From positions 62,001-126,000 of the forward strand of contig JAKEKT010000067.1 of NCBI GenBank assembly GCA_021495925.1: a stretch of 64,000 nucleotides of DNA, in the 5' to 3' direction. The DNA comes from Diplodia intermedia. Taxonomy: Eukaryota; Ascomycota; Dothideomycetes; Botryosphaeriales; Botryosphaeriaceae. Made by a program: the position numbers and the translations under genes. The notes under the pieces were generated by a model. That model was not told the DNA's origin, searched no databases, and worked only from the letters and a program-made list of their open reading frames with translations. Shown here piece after piece: positions 22,029-32,644 of this stretch. How positions within the stretch are numbered: position 1 is the stretch's first letter; the number at the start of each line of letters is the position of its first letter.

Positions 22029-24609
22029 ATGACAGAGTATCTCCGAGTCCACACCGAACGCGGTCGCCTCAGCTATCTGCCCGACGAGCCCCAGCGAAGT
22101 AACCGGCACTCCGTGTGCACTTCGACTCCTTCGGCCTACCTCCAGACCCGCGGCCCCATCTTCAACCCTCGCAGCCGCCGGCCCCAGCGCATCCACATTG
22201 CTCGAGTGCCGCCCGATTTTTCCGTCATCCGCCGCAAATCAAGAAGAAGCCGGCCAGTGGTCATAGAAAAACTGGCAGGCCCACGGGAGAACGCAAAGCG
22301 TTTCCTACGCTCTTTCATCGCCTCTCACGGCGACAAGGACAAGACCTCGCCCTCTCCCACCCGCGCCCCCAGCTTCGGCAGCGGAATCAACGAGCCCTCT
22401 TCGGCCGAGGGCCAACGCGCTGTGAGCTGTGAGACCATGCGCACAATGCCCCATCCTCCCGTTGGTGGTCCAGTAAGCGGCATGGTTTCGAGGCCGGTGC
22501 TCGCGGAAACCGTGCGTTCGGCGTCTGGTCGATCCACTGTCAGCAGGAAGAGCGTGGTGTCCTCCATTACCCAGACCATTCCCGATGACAAGCCCCTTGC
22601 GTCGGGCAACGGAATCAGCGTCGGGATCGCGTTGGCCGAGCCTGTCCTCTTCCTGCAAGGTTTCGAGCAAAGTGAGCATTCAGAGAGAAGTACTGCCATG
22701 CTGCGCGGCAGCCTGCATTTGAGGGTCACGAAGAGTGCCAAAATCAAGGCGGTGACGCTCAAATTCAAGGGCAAGGCCACTACAAAGTGGCCCGAAGGTA
22801 CTTCCACTCCGTACAAGCAGTTGGCAGACTCGCGTGACTGACACACGGCAGGCATTCCTCCGAAGAAGACTGACTTTGAGGAGACGGACCATATAATGAG
22901 CCACACTTGGCCCTTCTTCAATGCTCAGTTTCCCACTGCTGAGCACGGCAGCTGCGCTGATCACGTGGAACTTCATGAGCGGAAAGAGAGCACCCTACAG
23001 GTGCCAATAAGCGGCAAGGATGGAAAGCTGTCCTTTGATTTCTCCCGCTCGCCCATGAACTCAAGTACAAATCTCAGCTCGAAGGACGCGAAGCGGCTCT
23101 CACTGCAGGTCAATCAGTCCAGAAGTTTCGGAAAGGGAGAGTCATCATCGGGCGGTCCGTCCGTAGCCCAAAAAGGCTACCGAACATTTCAACCTGGCGA
23201 CTACATTTACAACTTCGAATTGCCGCTGGACAGCCACTTGCCAGAGACCATTGATGTTGATCTCGGCTCCGTGAAGTACGAACTCGAAGCGGTGGTCGAA
23301 CGCTCCGGCGCATTCAGAGCCAACCTCGTCGGAACCAAGGAAGTGGTGCTCATTAGAGCGCCTTCGGAAGGCTCTCTCGAGCAAGTCGAACCTATTGCAA
23401 TCAGCCGGAATTGGGAGGACCAATTGCACTACGATATTGTCATTTCCGGCAAATCTTTTCCACTCGGCTCGCATGTGCCAATTGCCTTCAAACTCACGCC
23501 GTTGGCGAAAGTGCAATGCCACCGAATCAAGGTCTTCGTCACCGAAAACGTTGAATACTATTGCAACAACAAGCGCGTGCACCGGATAGAGCCTACGCGA
23601 AAGGTTCAGCTATTTGAAAAGCGAGCCGACGGCCCGGCAAACAGCACATATCCTGGAAGTAGCATGAGGATCATCACCGGGGGTGGTGTGCCTTACGATC
23701 AGCGGGCCGCCGCCGCACGAGGGGACATGGATAACATTACCCTGCAAGATTCCACAAATCTGCTAGGCAATCTCGACGGCGAGAGTAACATAGGGCCAAC
23801 TGAGATGGAATTCAATGTGCAACTACCGAGTTGCCACAATCAGCGCGAGAAGGATCAGAAGCTACACAAACTACACTTCGACACGACCTATCAGAACATC
23901 CAGGTGCACCACTGGATTAAGGTACGTTGACTTTTCACAGCAGAGCAAGACGAGCGGTTACTAACGTGTGCTCCAGATCGTCATGCGCCTGTCGCGACCT
24001 GATCAAAACGACCCGGGCAAAAGACGACACTTTGAAATTTCCATCGATTCGCCATTCCATATTCTCTCATGCAGAGCAACGCAGGCAAACACGGCGCTGC
24101 CCGCGTACTCATCCCCTGAAGCGGGCGAGGACATCCACACCATGCCGGAGTGCGGGTGTCCTGGGGCGCCAATTCGGCGCGGGTCGCCTGCATCATTCAT
24201 CCCGACGATCAACGCGCTCAACAGTGCGCGCACGCACAATAGTGTGCCTGAAGTGCCTAGTCCCCAGCTGGCTCGACCGCAACAGGCCCACATCGGTGGA
24301 CCAACAGACCCACGTCTTCAGCGACCCATTCACCTCCTGCGCCAGCCGTCGTTCAATCCGCCGGCGTTCGACGAGGAGCAGCCGCCACCGGCCCTCCAGA
24401 CCCCGCCGCCGCAATACGAGAGCATTGCCAGCCCGACGTCCGGGCTTGCTGACTACTTCTCACGATTGTCAGACGCGTACGACGAGGACAGCGACGGTGA
24501 AGGGGGAAACGCACGGACGCCGGGGCGGGTGGACGTGCCGCTGACACCAGGCAGCCGAATCAATCGTAGCATGGACGAGCGGCGCACTTGGCTGCCGCTC
24601 GACAGGTAG
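22029..24609 (+). CDS. Alpha-arrestin (arrestin-related trafficking adaptor)
   Basis: Such adaptors recruit the Rsp5/HulA ubiquitin ligase to plasma-membrane transporters for endocytosis. Exons are 22029-22797, 22852-23921 and 23977-24609; the second intron has a consensus branch TACTAAC. The protein is about 823 residues. A disordered N-terminal part of about 210 residues precedes the arrestin-N domain (GIALAEPVLFLQGFE ... LRGSLHLRVTKSAKIKAVTLKFKGKA, then IPPKKTDFEE and MSHTWPFFNAQF). The arrestin-C domain follows (YDIVISGKSFPLGSHVPIAFKLTPL ... HHWIKIVMRLSRP). Two PY-type ligase-binding motifs are visible in the tail: LPAY (24097-24108) and PPQY (within 24403-24420). Its exact subfamily is unclear; it lacks the CreD-type N-terminus. 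An in-frame non-essential extension exists upstream of the chosen ATG. Confidence 0.9.
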
Positions 24610-26363
24610 TGACGCACGGAAGGGGATGTTGTACAGCACGATTTACGATTTTCTTGACGACCAGTAGACGATTTTGGAAACGACATAATTTGGTTGGGGC
24701 CGTTCGGGACGGGAGGCGGGGATTCTGTTTGGCTTAGAAGGGGGCGAGAACGAGCCGGACACAGCATGGTCCAGCCGACGACAGCTCGGTTGGTTAGGTT
24801 CTCTGTGTTATATTTGCACGACTGCACAGCTGCATCTTGGGCGTTGTTGGATTGCTTCTAGACTTTGTCATTCCCACGAAAACGAGCGTGAGCGCCGGGA
24901 GTTGGGCTGGCCTTAGTTTTGTTCGTTCTACGTATCGCAGCCGGCGTGCTTGGCAGACAACGTCCACACCGCATGGTGGTCGGGCGGGAATAAGGTAGTT
25001 CCAAGAATGAATGGCGTGATTGGCTAGCAGTGCTGGTGCTCACATGGGTTGCGGCCTTGGATTTTGGGCCTTCGCTTGCAGACGCCCTGCCCAGGACGCG
25101 GCGTCCAGCACACCCCGCGCGGCGCGCATCAGATCCCGATGTCAAGAAAGATGGGCGGTCATCTGGAGGCGGCTGCAGCAGACATGCAGCGATCAGCACG
25201 ACTTCTTATCTGAGGCGGTCTGCCGCGGTGGCAACAACCACGGTAGCCGTCGACGACTGCCCGCCGGTCTGCGAGTCACCAGACGCCGGCACCCAAAAGG
25301 CGCCCGCAGTCCGCATCCGCAACAGCCGTCTCGGCGTTCGAACCGAGGCAGCCCGGTGGAGCGCAGGTCCGGGGCAAGATAGTTGGTTTTGCGGACGGCG
25401 AGCAAGGCAGCGGGGGAGCAGTCGGCACGCGTGGGATACGATTTGCTGCGGCGCTGCAGCCAAGGCTTCGCAGGCTCGGGCTAAGAGCTCCGCCAAGCGG
25501 GCGCGGAGACAGCGGTGGAAGAGCCATGGCTGCGGCAGCGAATACAAGTATGAACCGCGGCCGGGCAGGTCCACCGCAGCGGTCGCGTATCCCACCAAGC
25601 CGGCTTACCTCTTCTTTGCTTCGCTTTGCCTCGCCTTGCTCCAGCTCCGCGGCGCTGGCAGCTTGGCGCATTCCGGTTGACGAGCCGGAAAAGCAGAGCG
25701 CGGCGGCGTGCCGTTTAATCCGTGGAGGAGGCTCTGCACCCCGCGCACAGAACAGCAGGCGGCGGGGCGCGCATCCGTCATCGCCCAGCGAGTAAGGCCG
25801 AGCGGTGGGCGCCATCCACTCAGCAACGCTGCGTCACCCGAACCGGCAAATCCATGTAAGTACGGCTTGAGTCCCGATCCTAGTTAAACATTGAGCGCCC
25901 GCCGCCAGAGCTGCTCCCGTTCGCTGCTGCTCTCCTGCGTCTGCGCGACCACCAGCCCGCCTTCCTGTCCCCCGTCGTGCCGTCAAGCTGGGCTCACCAC
26001 TGCCGCGCGCCCTGCAGACCACGCTCCGCTCCCAACGCTCGGAGCTGCCCGCGCCCCTCCAGCACGCTCGCTGCCCTACAACACGACTCTGCCATTGACT
26101 TCGCCGTCACCGCCGCTCGCACCGTCGATACCTTCCTCTCCCTGCCACACCGCCCACGCGGCTGAACGGAGCGGCGACTGGGCGCGACCAGTAGCTACAT
26201 GCAGTCATCCCCAGCACGCCAACCCAGACCGCGTGAAGGCGTCCTCCATACGGCGCCCTCCGTTTTCGTTGGCACATAACCGCCCTGTACTCGCGCACCA
26301 CCCACCGGCCGCCTGTCGTTACCGCTACACATTGCAGGGCTGCACTAGCCACGAACAGTCAAC
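24610..26363. other. GC-rich intergenic and upstream region of the Na+/H+ antiporter gene
   Basis: About 1.75 kb. The left 300 bp are 3' flank of the arrestin gene. From about 25050 to 26200 the sequence is GC- and CpG-rich with several long overlapping open frames on both strands and no recognisable protein motif. The last 400 bp are C-rich, consistent with a long 5' leader for the antiporter. A short inverted repeat (CTCGG...CCGAG around GTTCGAA, near 25332-25349) is present but is not part of a tRNA. Confidence 0.5.
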
Positions 26364-29300
26364 ATGGCCTGGGAACACCTCTCCGTCACCAAGCCGCACC
26401 TGGTGTACATCATCCTGGGCGGCTTTACCTCGCTGTTCATGCTTTGCTCCTCCGTCATCAAGGAGCGCTTGTACATTGGTGAGGCTACCGTCGCTACTAT
26501 ATGCGGCATCATCTTCGGCCCTCACGCCGCCAACCTAATCAATCCGCTGGAATGGGGAAACACCGATCTGATCACCCTGGAATTCTCCCGCATTGTCCTG
26601 GTCGTCCAGTGCTTTGCCGTCGGCGTCGAACTGCCCAAGGCCTACATGGAGCGTCACTGGAGATCTGTCACCGCCCTGCTGATCCCTGTCATGACCTTTG
26701 GCTGGCTGATCACGAGCTTGTTTATCTGGGCCTTCATGCACGACCAACTCAATTGGCTGGACAGCCTCTGCGTTGCTGCCTGCGTCACCGCCACTGATCC
26801 CGTCCTGGCCTCTTCGGTCGTTGGTAAGGGCAAGTTTGCCAAGCGTGTGCCCAAGCATCTGCGTGATCTTCTGTCCGCCGAATCCGGTTGCAACGACGGC
26901 ATGGCCTTTCCCTTCATTTACCTGGCCGTCTACATTATCCGTTACAAACACCACCCCAACGAGGTTGCTCTCCACTGGTTCTGCTACACTATCTTGTACG
27001 AGTGCATCTTCGGCGCCGTTTATGGCGTGGCAGTCGGATACATCGCCAGGCGCCTGATCAGATACTCTCACGAAAAGGATCTCATTGACCGTGAGAGCTT
27101 CTTGGTCTTCTACTTCGTTCTGGCGCTCTTTTGTGCTGGATCCGGAAGCTTGCTCGGTATGGATGACTTGCTGATAGGCTTCGCCTGCGGCGTCGGCTTC
27201 AGTAACGACGGCTGGTTTTTGGAGAAGACAGAGGAAGCTCACGTATCCAACGTCATCGATCTACTCATCAACTTGACCTTCTTCGTCTACTTCGGAACCA
27301 TCATCCCTTGGGAGCAGTTTAACTCAGACATCATTGGAACCAGCCCCTGGAAGCTCGTCGTCATCGCAATTCTGGTCCTTCTATTCCGCCGCATTCCCAT
27401 CATGATGCTCATGAAACCCCTAATCCCAGATATCAAAACGTACCGAGAGGCACTTTTTGCTGGTCACTTTGGGCCCATCGGGGTCGGTGCTATCTTCATC
27501 GCCATTCTTGCACGTGCCGAGATGGAGACGGAAGAGACGACACCACTGGCCGAACTACCGGAACCTGACTTCCCACATATGAACATCATCGAGCTGATCT
27601 GGCCTATCACGTGTTTCCTGGTTATCTGCTCGATCATCGTCCATGGCTCCTCCATCGCTGTTTTCACGCTCGGCAAACACATTAATACCTTAACACTAAC
27701 CTTGTCTTACACTCAAGCAAACGAGGACGGGCCGAGCTGGATGGATCGTCTGCCTCGCATTCAGTCTCGTTCCAAGAGCTCCATGTCTCTGCGCCGACCT
27801 GGAGAAGCCGAAACGGACTCATCGTGGGAGGAGAAGGGTGAGAAGGGCGAATACGGATCCGAGGGCTTCCTTAGCGTACCACGCGGTTTCCTCGGTAGGA
27901 AGAAAGACGACGATGCTCAGAGCCGGTCATCTAGCCGCCGGCCAACCAGACGGAGGAGAAGCATGGGTCCAGGTGGACCTATCAGCCAGTCTGCAATTAC
28001 TCCTGCGCGCCGCGAGCACGATCCCGCTGATGCACCTGCCAACGCCCGTGAAGATTCGGATACTACTGCTCTGAACAGCGACGAGTCTCCCGACATCGAC
28101 AAGATCAGGTCTCCCGAACAGGAAGTCTACCAAGAGGGTGATAAGATGATCTTCGAGGACGAGGAGGGCAATGTGCTTGACGTTCGCGATATCCCGGACA
28201 AGTCTGAGAACGAAATCAAGCGAGAGGCCAAAGAAGACGGCCGCAAGCTCATGAAGGAGAAGAATGTAGTTGGTGGCGTTGCACAAACCGAGGACGATCA
28301 GCGCGTCAACGAGAGCCAAAAAATGGTTCACGATCTCAAAGATACCGCCGAGCATCCGAAGAAGCACTGGCGTGGAATGCTTCACCGTCGCCACACGGGC
28401 GCTGAGGGTGAAGAGGCAAACAAGAAAAAGCGCGGCCCAGCCTTGGCTTACCAGTTCGGCAACACGATTATCGTGGAGGACGAAGATGGTGAAGTCATCA
28501 AGAAGTACGATATCCCGCAAGACGCAACGAAACAAGGCGAGAAGGCCCCTGTCAGCGACAAGACCCGTCAACGCTTGGCGCGCATGGGTACTTACCTTGG
28601 TATGTCCCATGGCGAGGCGCAAGCCGCTGCCAGTCAAGCAGATGTTACCGGCGAAAGCAGTCAGGGTGCCGCCAAGCCGCGGGAGGAAAAGAAGAAGAAG
28701 CGGATACAGGAGGAGCAAAGCGATGATGAGCGCATCCGCTTCACCGTCAATGCTGGTGGCCGCCGCATGAGCAAGGCCGAGTTCATCAAGCAGATCCAGC
28801 AGATGGACCCGAAAGCTCGCACCAAGTTTGTCGAGAACAGCGATGTTCCCGAACCCGTCAAAGAGGAGGCCCGCAACGATGCTAAGGACCACGTCCGCTT
28901 GCAGCAACAACAGAAGGAGGCAGCTATTGAGAGCGCCCGCAAGGAGCGCACCAGTGACTCGGACGAAGAGGAAGAAATCCCTTTCCACGACATGCGCGAC
29001 GCGCTAGGCGGCCGCGAGACGGCAGCAGAAGCCCGCCGTCGTCAGATGGCAACTTCCGCGAAAACTACCGCATCTTCCTCACGCTCGCCGGGCGTCTCGC
29101 CGGGCGCCACGGCTAGTCCACTAAGCCGCCCCAGCACCGAAGGCTCGACATCATCCAGCCGTCGGGGCGCTGTCGCCAAGGCCGCGGGCCGCACTGAGAC
29201 AGGTGAGAAGTCGCGCGCGCAACCGACGCACCTGGACGAGGGCGAGACTGCGGCGGAGCGCCGAAGACGCGAGGGCGCGCTGGGTTTGGGCGGAGGCGAC

Positions 29301-29786
29301 GAGTCGTCAGACAGCGAGAGCGATGAGGAGGACGGCAAGGGTATCAGGAGAAACATGCCGGTAGAGAAGAAGGCTGAGCGCGAGAAGGCGAAGGCTGTTG
29401 CCGCCGCTGCCGCCGCCGTTGCCGAGGTAGATGAAGAAGAAGTAGCGGCAAAGGAGCGGGAGCAGGAACATGAGCAGCAGCAGGAGCAGGAGCAGGAGCA
29501 AAAACAGGAGCAAAAACAGGAGCAAAAACAGGAGCAAAAACAGGAGCAAAAACAGGAGCAAAAACAGGAGCGAGAGCAAGAGCAAGAGCAAGAGTCAGAG
29601 CCGGAACAGCAACAACAGCAGAAGACGCCTGGCATCAGGTTCGCGGAACCGAGGCGGCCGACGTTGCAGGAAGACGGCGATGGAGAAGGCGGAGAAACTG
29701 GCGAAGGGGACACCGGTGAGAGTGGAAACGGTGGGAAAGGACACCACAAGAGGAGTTCGAGCGGGTTGAGATGGTTCAAGAAGTAA
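26364..29786 (+). CDS. NHA1: Plasma-membrane Na+(K+)/H+ antiporter, Nha1/Sod2 family
   Basis: It exports alkali cations in exchange for protons, supporting salt tolerance and pH homeostasis. It is a single exon of 1140 residues. The membrane domain spans about residues 10-440 with roughly 12 hydrophobic segments. The ion-binding motifs are ATDP at about 143-146 and ESGCNDG at about 173-179. The long cytosolic tail (about 700 residues) is charged and disordered, as in the family. It has two similar short motifs (MIFEDEEGNVLDVRDIP and TIIVEDEDGEVIKKYDIP), two RRR-type patches (GRETAAEARRR and GETAAERRRR), and an Ala-rich stretch. A Gln/Glu/Lys repeat tract follows, then a basic end GLRWFKK. The start ATG is in good context after the C-rich leader. 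No intron was needed. The tail is where fungal species differ most. Confidence 0.95.
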   Translation: MAWEHLSVTKPHLVYIILGGFTSLFMLCSSVIKERLYIGEATVATICGIIFGPHAANLINPLEWGNTDLITLEFSRIVLVVQCFAVGVELPKAYMERHWRSVTALLIPVMTFGWLITSLFIWAFMHDQLNWLDSLCVAACVTATDPVLASSVVGKGKFAKRVPKHLRDLLSAESGCNDGMAFPFIYLAVYIIRYKHHPNEVALHWFCYTILYECIFGAVYGVAVGYIARRLIRYSHEKDLIDRESFLVFYFVLALFCAGSGSLLGMDDLLIGFACGVGFSNDGWFLEKTEEAHVSNVIDLLINLTFFVYFGTIIPWEQFNSDIIGTSPWKLVVIAILVLLFRRIPIMMLMKPLIPDIKTYREALFAGHFGPIGVGAIFIAILARAEMETEETTPLAELPEPDFPHMNIIELIWPITCFLVICSIIVHGSSIAVFTLGKHINTLTLTLSYTQANEDGPSWMDRLPRIQSRSKSSMSLRRPGEAETDSSWEEKGEKGEYGSEGFLSVPRGFLGRKKDDDAQSRSSSRRPTRRRRSMGPGGPISQSAITPARREHDPADAPANAREDSDTTALNSDESPDIDKIRSPEQEVYQEGDKMIFEDEEGNVLDVRDIPDKSENEIKREAKEDGRKLMKEKNVVGGVAQTEDDQRVNESQKMVHDLKDTAEHPKKHWRGMLHRRHTGAEGEEANKKKRGPALAYQFGNTIIVEDEDGEVIKKYDIPQDATKQGEKAPVSDKTRQRLARMGTYLGMSHGEAQAAASQADVTGESSQGAAKPREEKKKKRIQEEQSDDERIRFTVNAGGRRMSKAEFIKQIQQMDPKARTKFVENSDVPEPVKEEARNDAKDHVRLQQQQKEAAIESARKERTSDSDEEEEIPFHDMRDALGGRETAAEARRRQMATSAKTTASSSRSPGVSPGATASPLSRPSTEGSTSSSRRGAVAKAAGRTETGEKSRAQPTHLDEGETAAERRRREGALGLGGGDESSDSESDEEDGKGIRRNMPVEKKAEREKAKAVAAAAAAVAEVDEEEVAAKEREQEHEQQQEQEQEQKQEQKQEQKQEQKQEQKQEQKQEREQEQEQESEPEQQQQQKTPGIRFAEPRRPTLQEDGDGEGGETGEGDTGESGNGGKGHHKRSSSGLRWFKK
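29493..29564 (+). repeat. Six perfect tandem copies of a 12-bp unit inside NHA1
   Basis: The unit CAGGAGCAAAAA is repeated six times in register, encoding six QEQK units. It is flanked by degenerate CAGGAG/GAGCAA copies (about 29464-29600). The unit length is a multiple of three, so copy changes keep the frame. Confidence 0.95.
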
Positions 29787-30672
29787 AAGGAAAAGGGGGA
29801 AACAACGACATGGTAATACGATGGGTATGAAGATGAGAATTGTATGGCAATGACGAGGGATGATGGGAAACTTGATCAACCAGGGATAGTGGTGATCATT
29901 TGATGATGCCGGGCCAGGCTGGGAAGGAAACTTTCAAGAGCTTCTTGTATCTTAATTTTTTGTTACTTCTTTATTGTTCACCATCGGTATGGTTGGTATG
30001 GGAACCGTACAGGTAATGCGCAAGCTCTTCACATGCGTTTTGTGGGAGAATTGGACTCGTTGATGGATAGTAGAAGGGGAGAAATTAGGGAAAGGGTCCA
30101 CAGTTAGCATTCGTTGTTTGCTGATGGGAAGAGATTGATAGTGGAATGACAAAAGTAGAATAAGTAGAATTGAGAGCTGCAAAGTACAGGACTTCTGGCT
30201 GGTCTACATAGAGGATAGATTTGATAATACGATGCTTTAGCCTTCCAACAATACTTGCACAATTGGTGATCTCACAGTGATGTGACTAGAGATGCGGAAG
30301 CAAAGAGTGATGTACCGTGGGCCCGAAGCCGTACACCAGCAGTGATCTCCGCCTGCCTGTAACACAACCCTTTTTTTGGTCATTCCTATATGTACATACA
30401 GTACGGCCTTCCGAAATGAGGAACAGATCAAGTAGGCGGAAACAAAACCAGAGTGAGGGGTTCATTCAATTGCTGATTGGACATCGAAGCCAGCTATTCG
30501 GCTCTGTGCTTGAAAACCTTCTCTTTCCTACTGGATTTCCCCCAATTTCTAGCTGGCTTGCCATGTCAGTACTGTTCATCGCTACTCGTGAGGACGTTTG
30601 GACGCCCAGTTTTTGTACGCCGTCTTCCTCCCTCAGGTCCCTATTTCATGATTGACCTTTTCTTCGCCCGCG
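29787..30672. other. Intergenic region between convergent NHA1 and HEM3
   Basis: About 890 bp, AT-leaning, with the 3' flanks of both genes. No gene, RNA or repeat seen. Confidence 0.5.
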
Positions 30673-31963
30673 CTAGGCGTCACCCTGCGCCTCCACGATG
30701 CCCCTGTTCAGGTTGATCTTCTCCAAGATGGCGGCCGCGCCCCTCTCGATCAGCGCCGCGGCAACGGTCCTGCCAAACTCGTCGGCGGCCTCTCTGGTGT
30801 CGATCTTGGTGGTCAGCTCGACCTCGGCGGCCTCTGTGCCGTCGAGGCTTGCGACGATGGCGCGCATGACGAGGTCGTCCTTGTCCTCGGCGACCCACTC
30901 GGTCTCGACGCCGATGGGCACGCTGCAGCCGCCCTCGAGGGTGCGCATGAGGCTGCGCTCGGCGAGGCAGGCGCGGGCGGTGCGCTCGCAGCCGACGCGC
31001 GACAGCAGCTCCACCGTCTTGTCGTCGTCGGCGCGCACCTCGATGGCCAGCGCGCCCTGGCCCACGGCGTACAGCATGCCGCCCTCCTCCTTGCTCAGCA
31101 GCGCCGTGATGCGGTCGTCCAGGCCCAGCCGCTTCAGCCCCGCCGCCGCCAGGATCAGCGCCGTGTACTGCACCGCGTCCGGGTCGGTGCTGTCGAGCTT
31201 GGCCAGCCGCGTGCCCACGTTGCCGCGCACGTCGGCGAAGCGCAGGTGCGGGTACAGCCGCTTCAGCTGCGCGGACCGCCGCACCGACGACGTGCCGATG
31301 ACGGAGCCCGCGGGCAGCGAGCCGACGCTCGCGTGCGTCGAGGCCGTTGCCGGGTCGGCGGCCAGCGAGGCCTTGAGGACGAAGGCATCACGCGGATCCT
31401 CGCGCGGGAGGATGGCGCCTAGGGACATGCCGGGCGGTAGCTGGGTGGGCATGTCTGCAGGCGGTTGGTGTCAGCTATGTGTGATTGAAGAGCCCAATGG
31501 CGTTCTCCTCCCCGGTTGATGCCTTTCTCCTTTTCCTTCAAATTGAAGGCAGGCGAGGGCACGCCTAAACAGTGCCAGAAATCCTAGACGGGAGCAAGCG
31601 TGCGTGCTCGGGAGGGACAAAAGAGAAACGCCAGTGTGACCCACCCTTCAAGCAATGCACAATCATGTCCAGTTCCCCCTTTGCCAGCAGCGCCTCCAGC
31701 TCGTGCGTCCACAGGCTCTTGGCCCCGAAGTTGTGCAGGGCCGTCGTCTGGTTCTTGTCGCCCATGGTCGCCATGGCGTGGATCGCATATTTCCTGCCCG
31801 GCCACGCCTCCTTCAGCATCGCCTCGACGAGGTCCGTCTGCACCCGCGCCAGCGCCGATCGCCGTGTACCAATGTTAACCACGGGGAGCTCTGAGGCGGC
31901 GGAGGTCGAAGTTTGGGTCGCGGGCGCCGGCGCCGCGGCCAGTTCGGTGCCTTGGGTGGCCAT
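30673..31963 (-). CDS. HEM3: Porphobilinogen deaminase (hydroxymethylbilane synthase)
   Basis: It condenses four porphobilinogen molecules to hydroxymethylbilane, the third step of haem synthesis, in the cytosol. Exon 1 is 31645-31963 and exon 2 is 30673-31454. The 190-bp intron is long for this window. The protein is about 366 residues, slightly longer than yeast Hem3. Visible features are VNIGTRRSALARVQTDLV, MATMGDKNQT, WTHELEALLAKGELDMIVHCLKD and MPTQLPPGMSLGAILPRED, then GSVIGTSSVRRSAQL and FADVRGNVGTRLAKLD. The cofactor-binding Cys is in LEGGCSVPIG (about residue 283). An Ala/Thr/Ser-rich leader of about 25 residues precedes the domain. The frame is open upstream of the chosen ATG, but that stretch lacks family similarity. 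Confidence 0.96.
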
Positions 31964-32644
31964 TATCGAGCGTCGAGTTCGGCGAAACTTGCAGAGCCTG
32001 TGGCAGGAGGAAACAGAGTCGGCAGTAGGCGGTACCAAGGTGTACTGGGAGCGGTAGACGTGGGTGTGGGCAAGTTTAAGTGTGGAAGGTTGGGGCTGGC
32101 AAGGTGGGATGTGCAGTCCGGTTCGGATCGACCGCGGGGCACAGCCCGGTTGTTCTTCGCAAGCGTTGGCGTCGGGCTCACCCAGACCGTACGGTGACAC
32201 CTCGTGCTACCCGACTCTACATGTCTAATACTTCACGAATACGGCTGCGTTGTGCAGAAAGTGGCGCCTTGAAAGTTTTCATTTGAGTTGTGTCGCGACA
32301 TATACGCCGCTCAAGTGCCTCGCGCAGCCCCCTTAGCTAAGCACATGTTTGATATGGATCCTTGATCACTACCGGTTTTTCTGCTTTTCTCCGTCGACTA
32401 ACCCGTTTCCCCTCTCAGTGGTAGGTCTCCCTGCTCCGGCATGCTTTGGCGGTGGAGCACCGTCAAGCGATTACATCGATGGCCCTGATACCCTCCCCTT
32501 CCACCTTATGTATTATGCATCCTGCGCTTTGTCGCTTTGAGCAAGCCCAGCAAATTCGTAACCGCCTTGATTCCAGCAGCTCACTTCCCTGTTCGACATG
32601 CCAGCAATCCGCATGCCGAGATTACGTGCCGAAGGAAAGGCTCC
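31964..32644. other. Intergenic region between HEM3 (5') and MKT1 (3')
   Basis: About 680 bp holding the HEM3 promoter (right of 31963) and the MKT1 3' flank. No defined site was recognised. Confidence 0.45.

Noticed and set aside
25325..25350. Palindromic CGTTCGAACC string that could be a tRNA T-arm
   Set aside because: The stem forms only with an eight-base loop out of register, and no other tRNA arms exist nearby.
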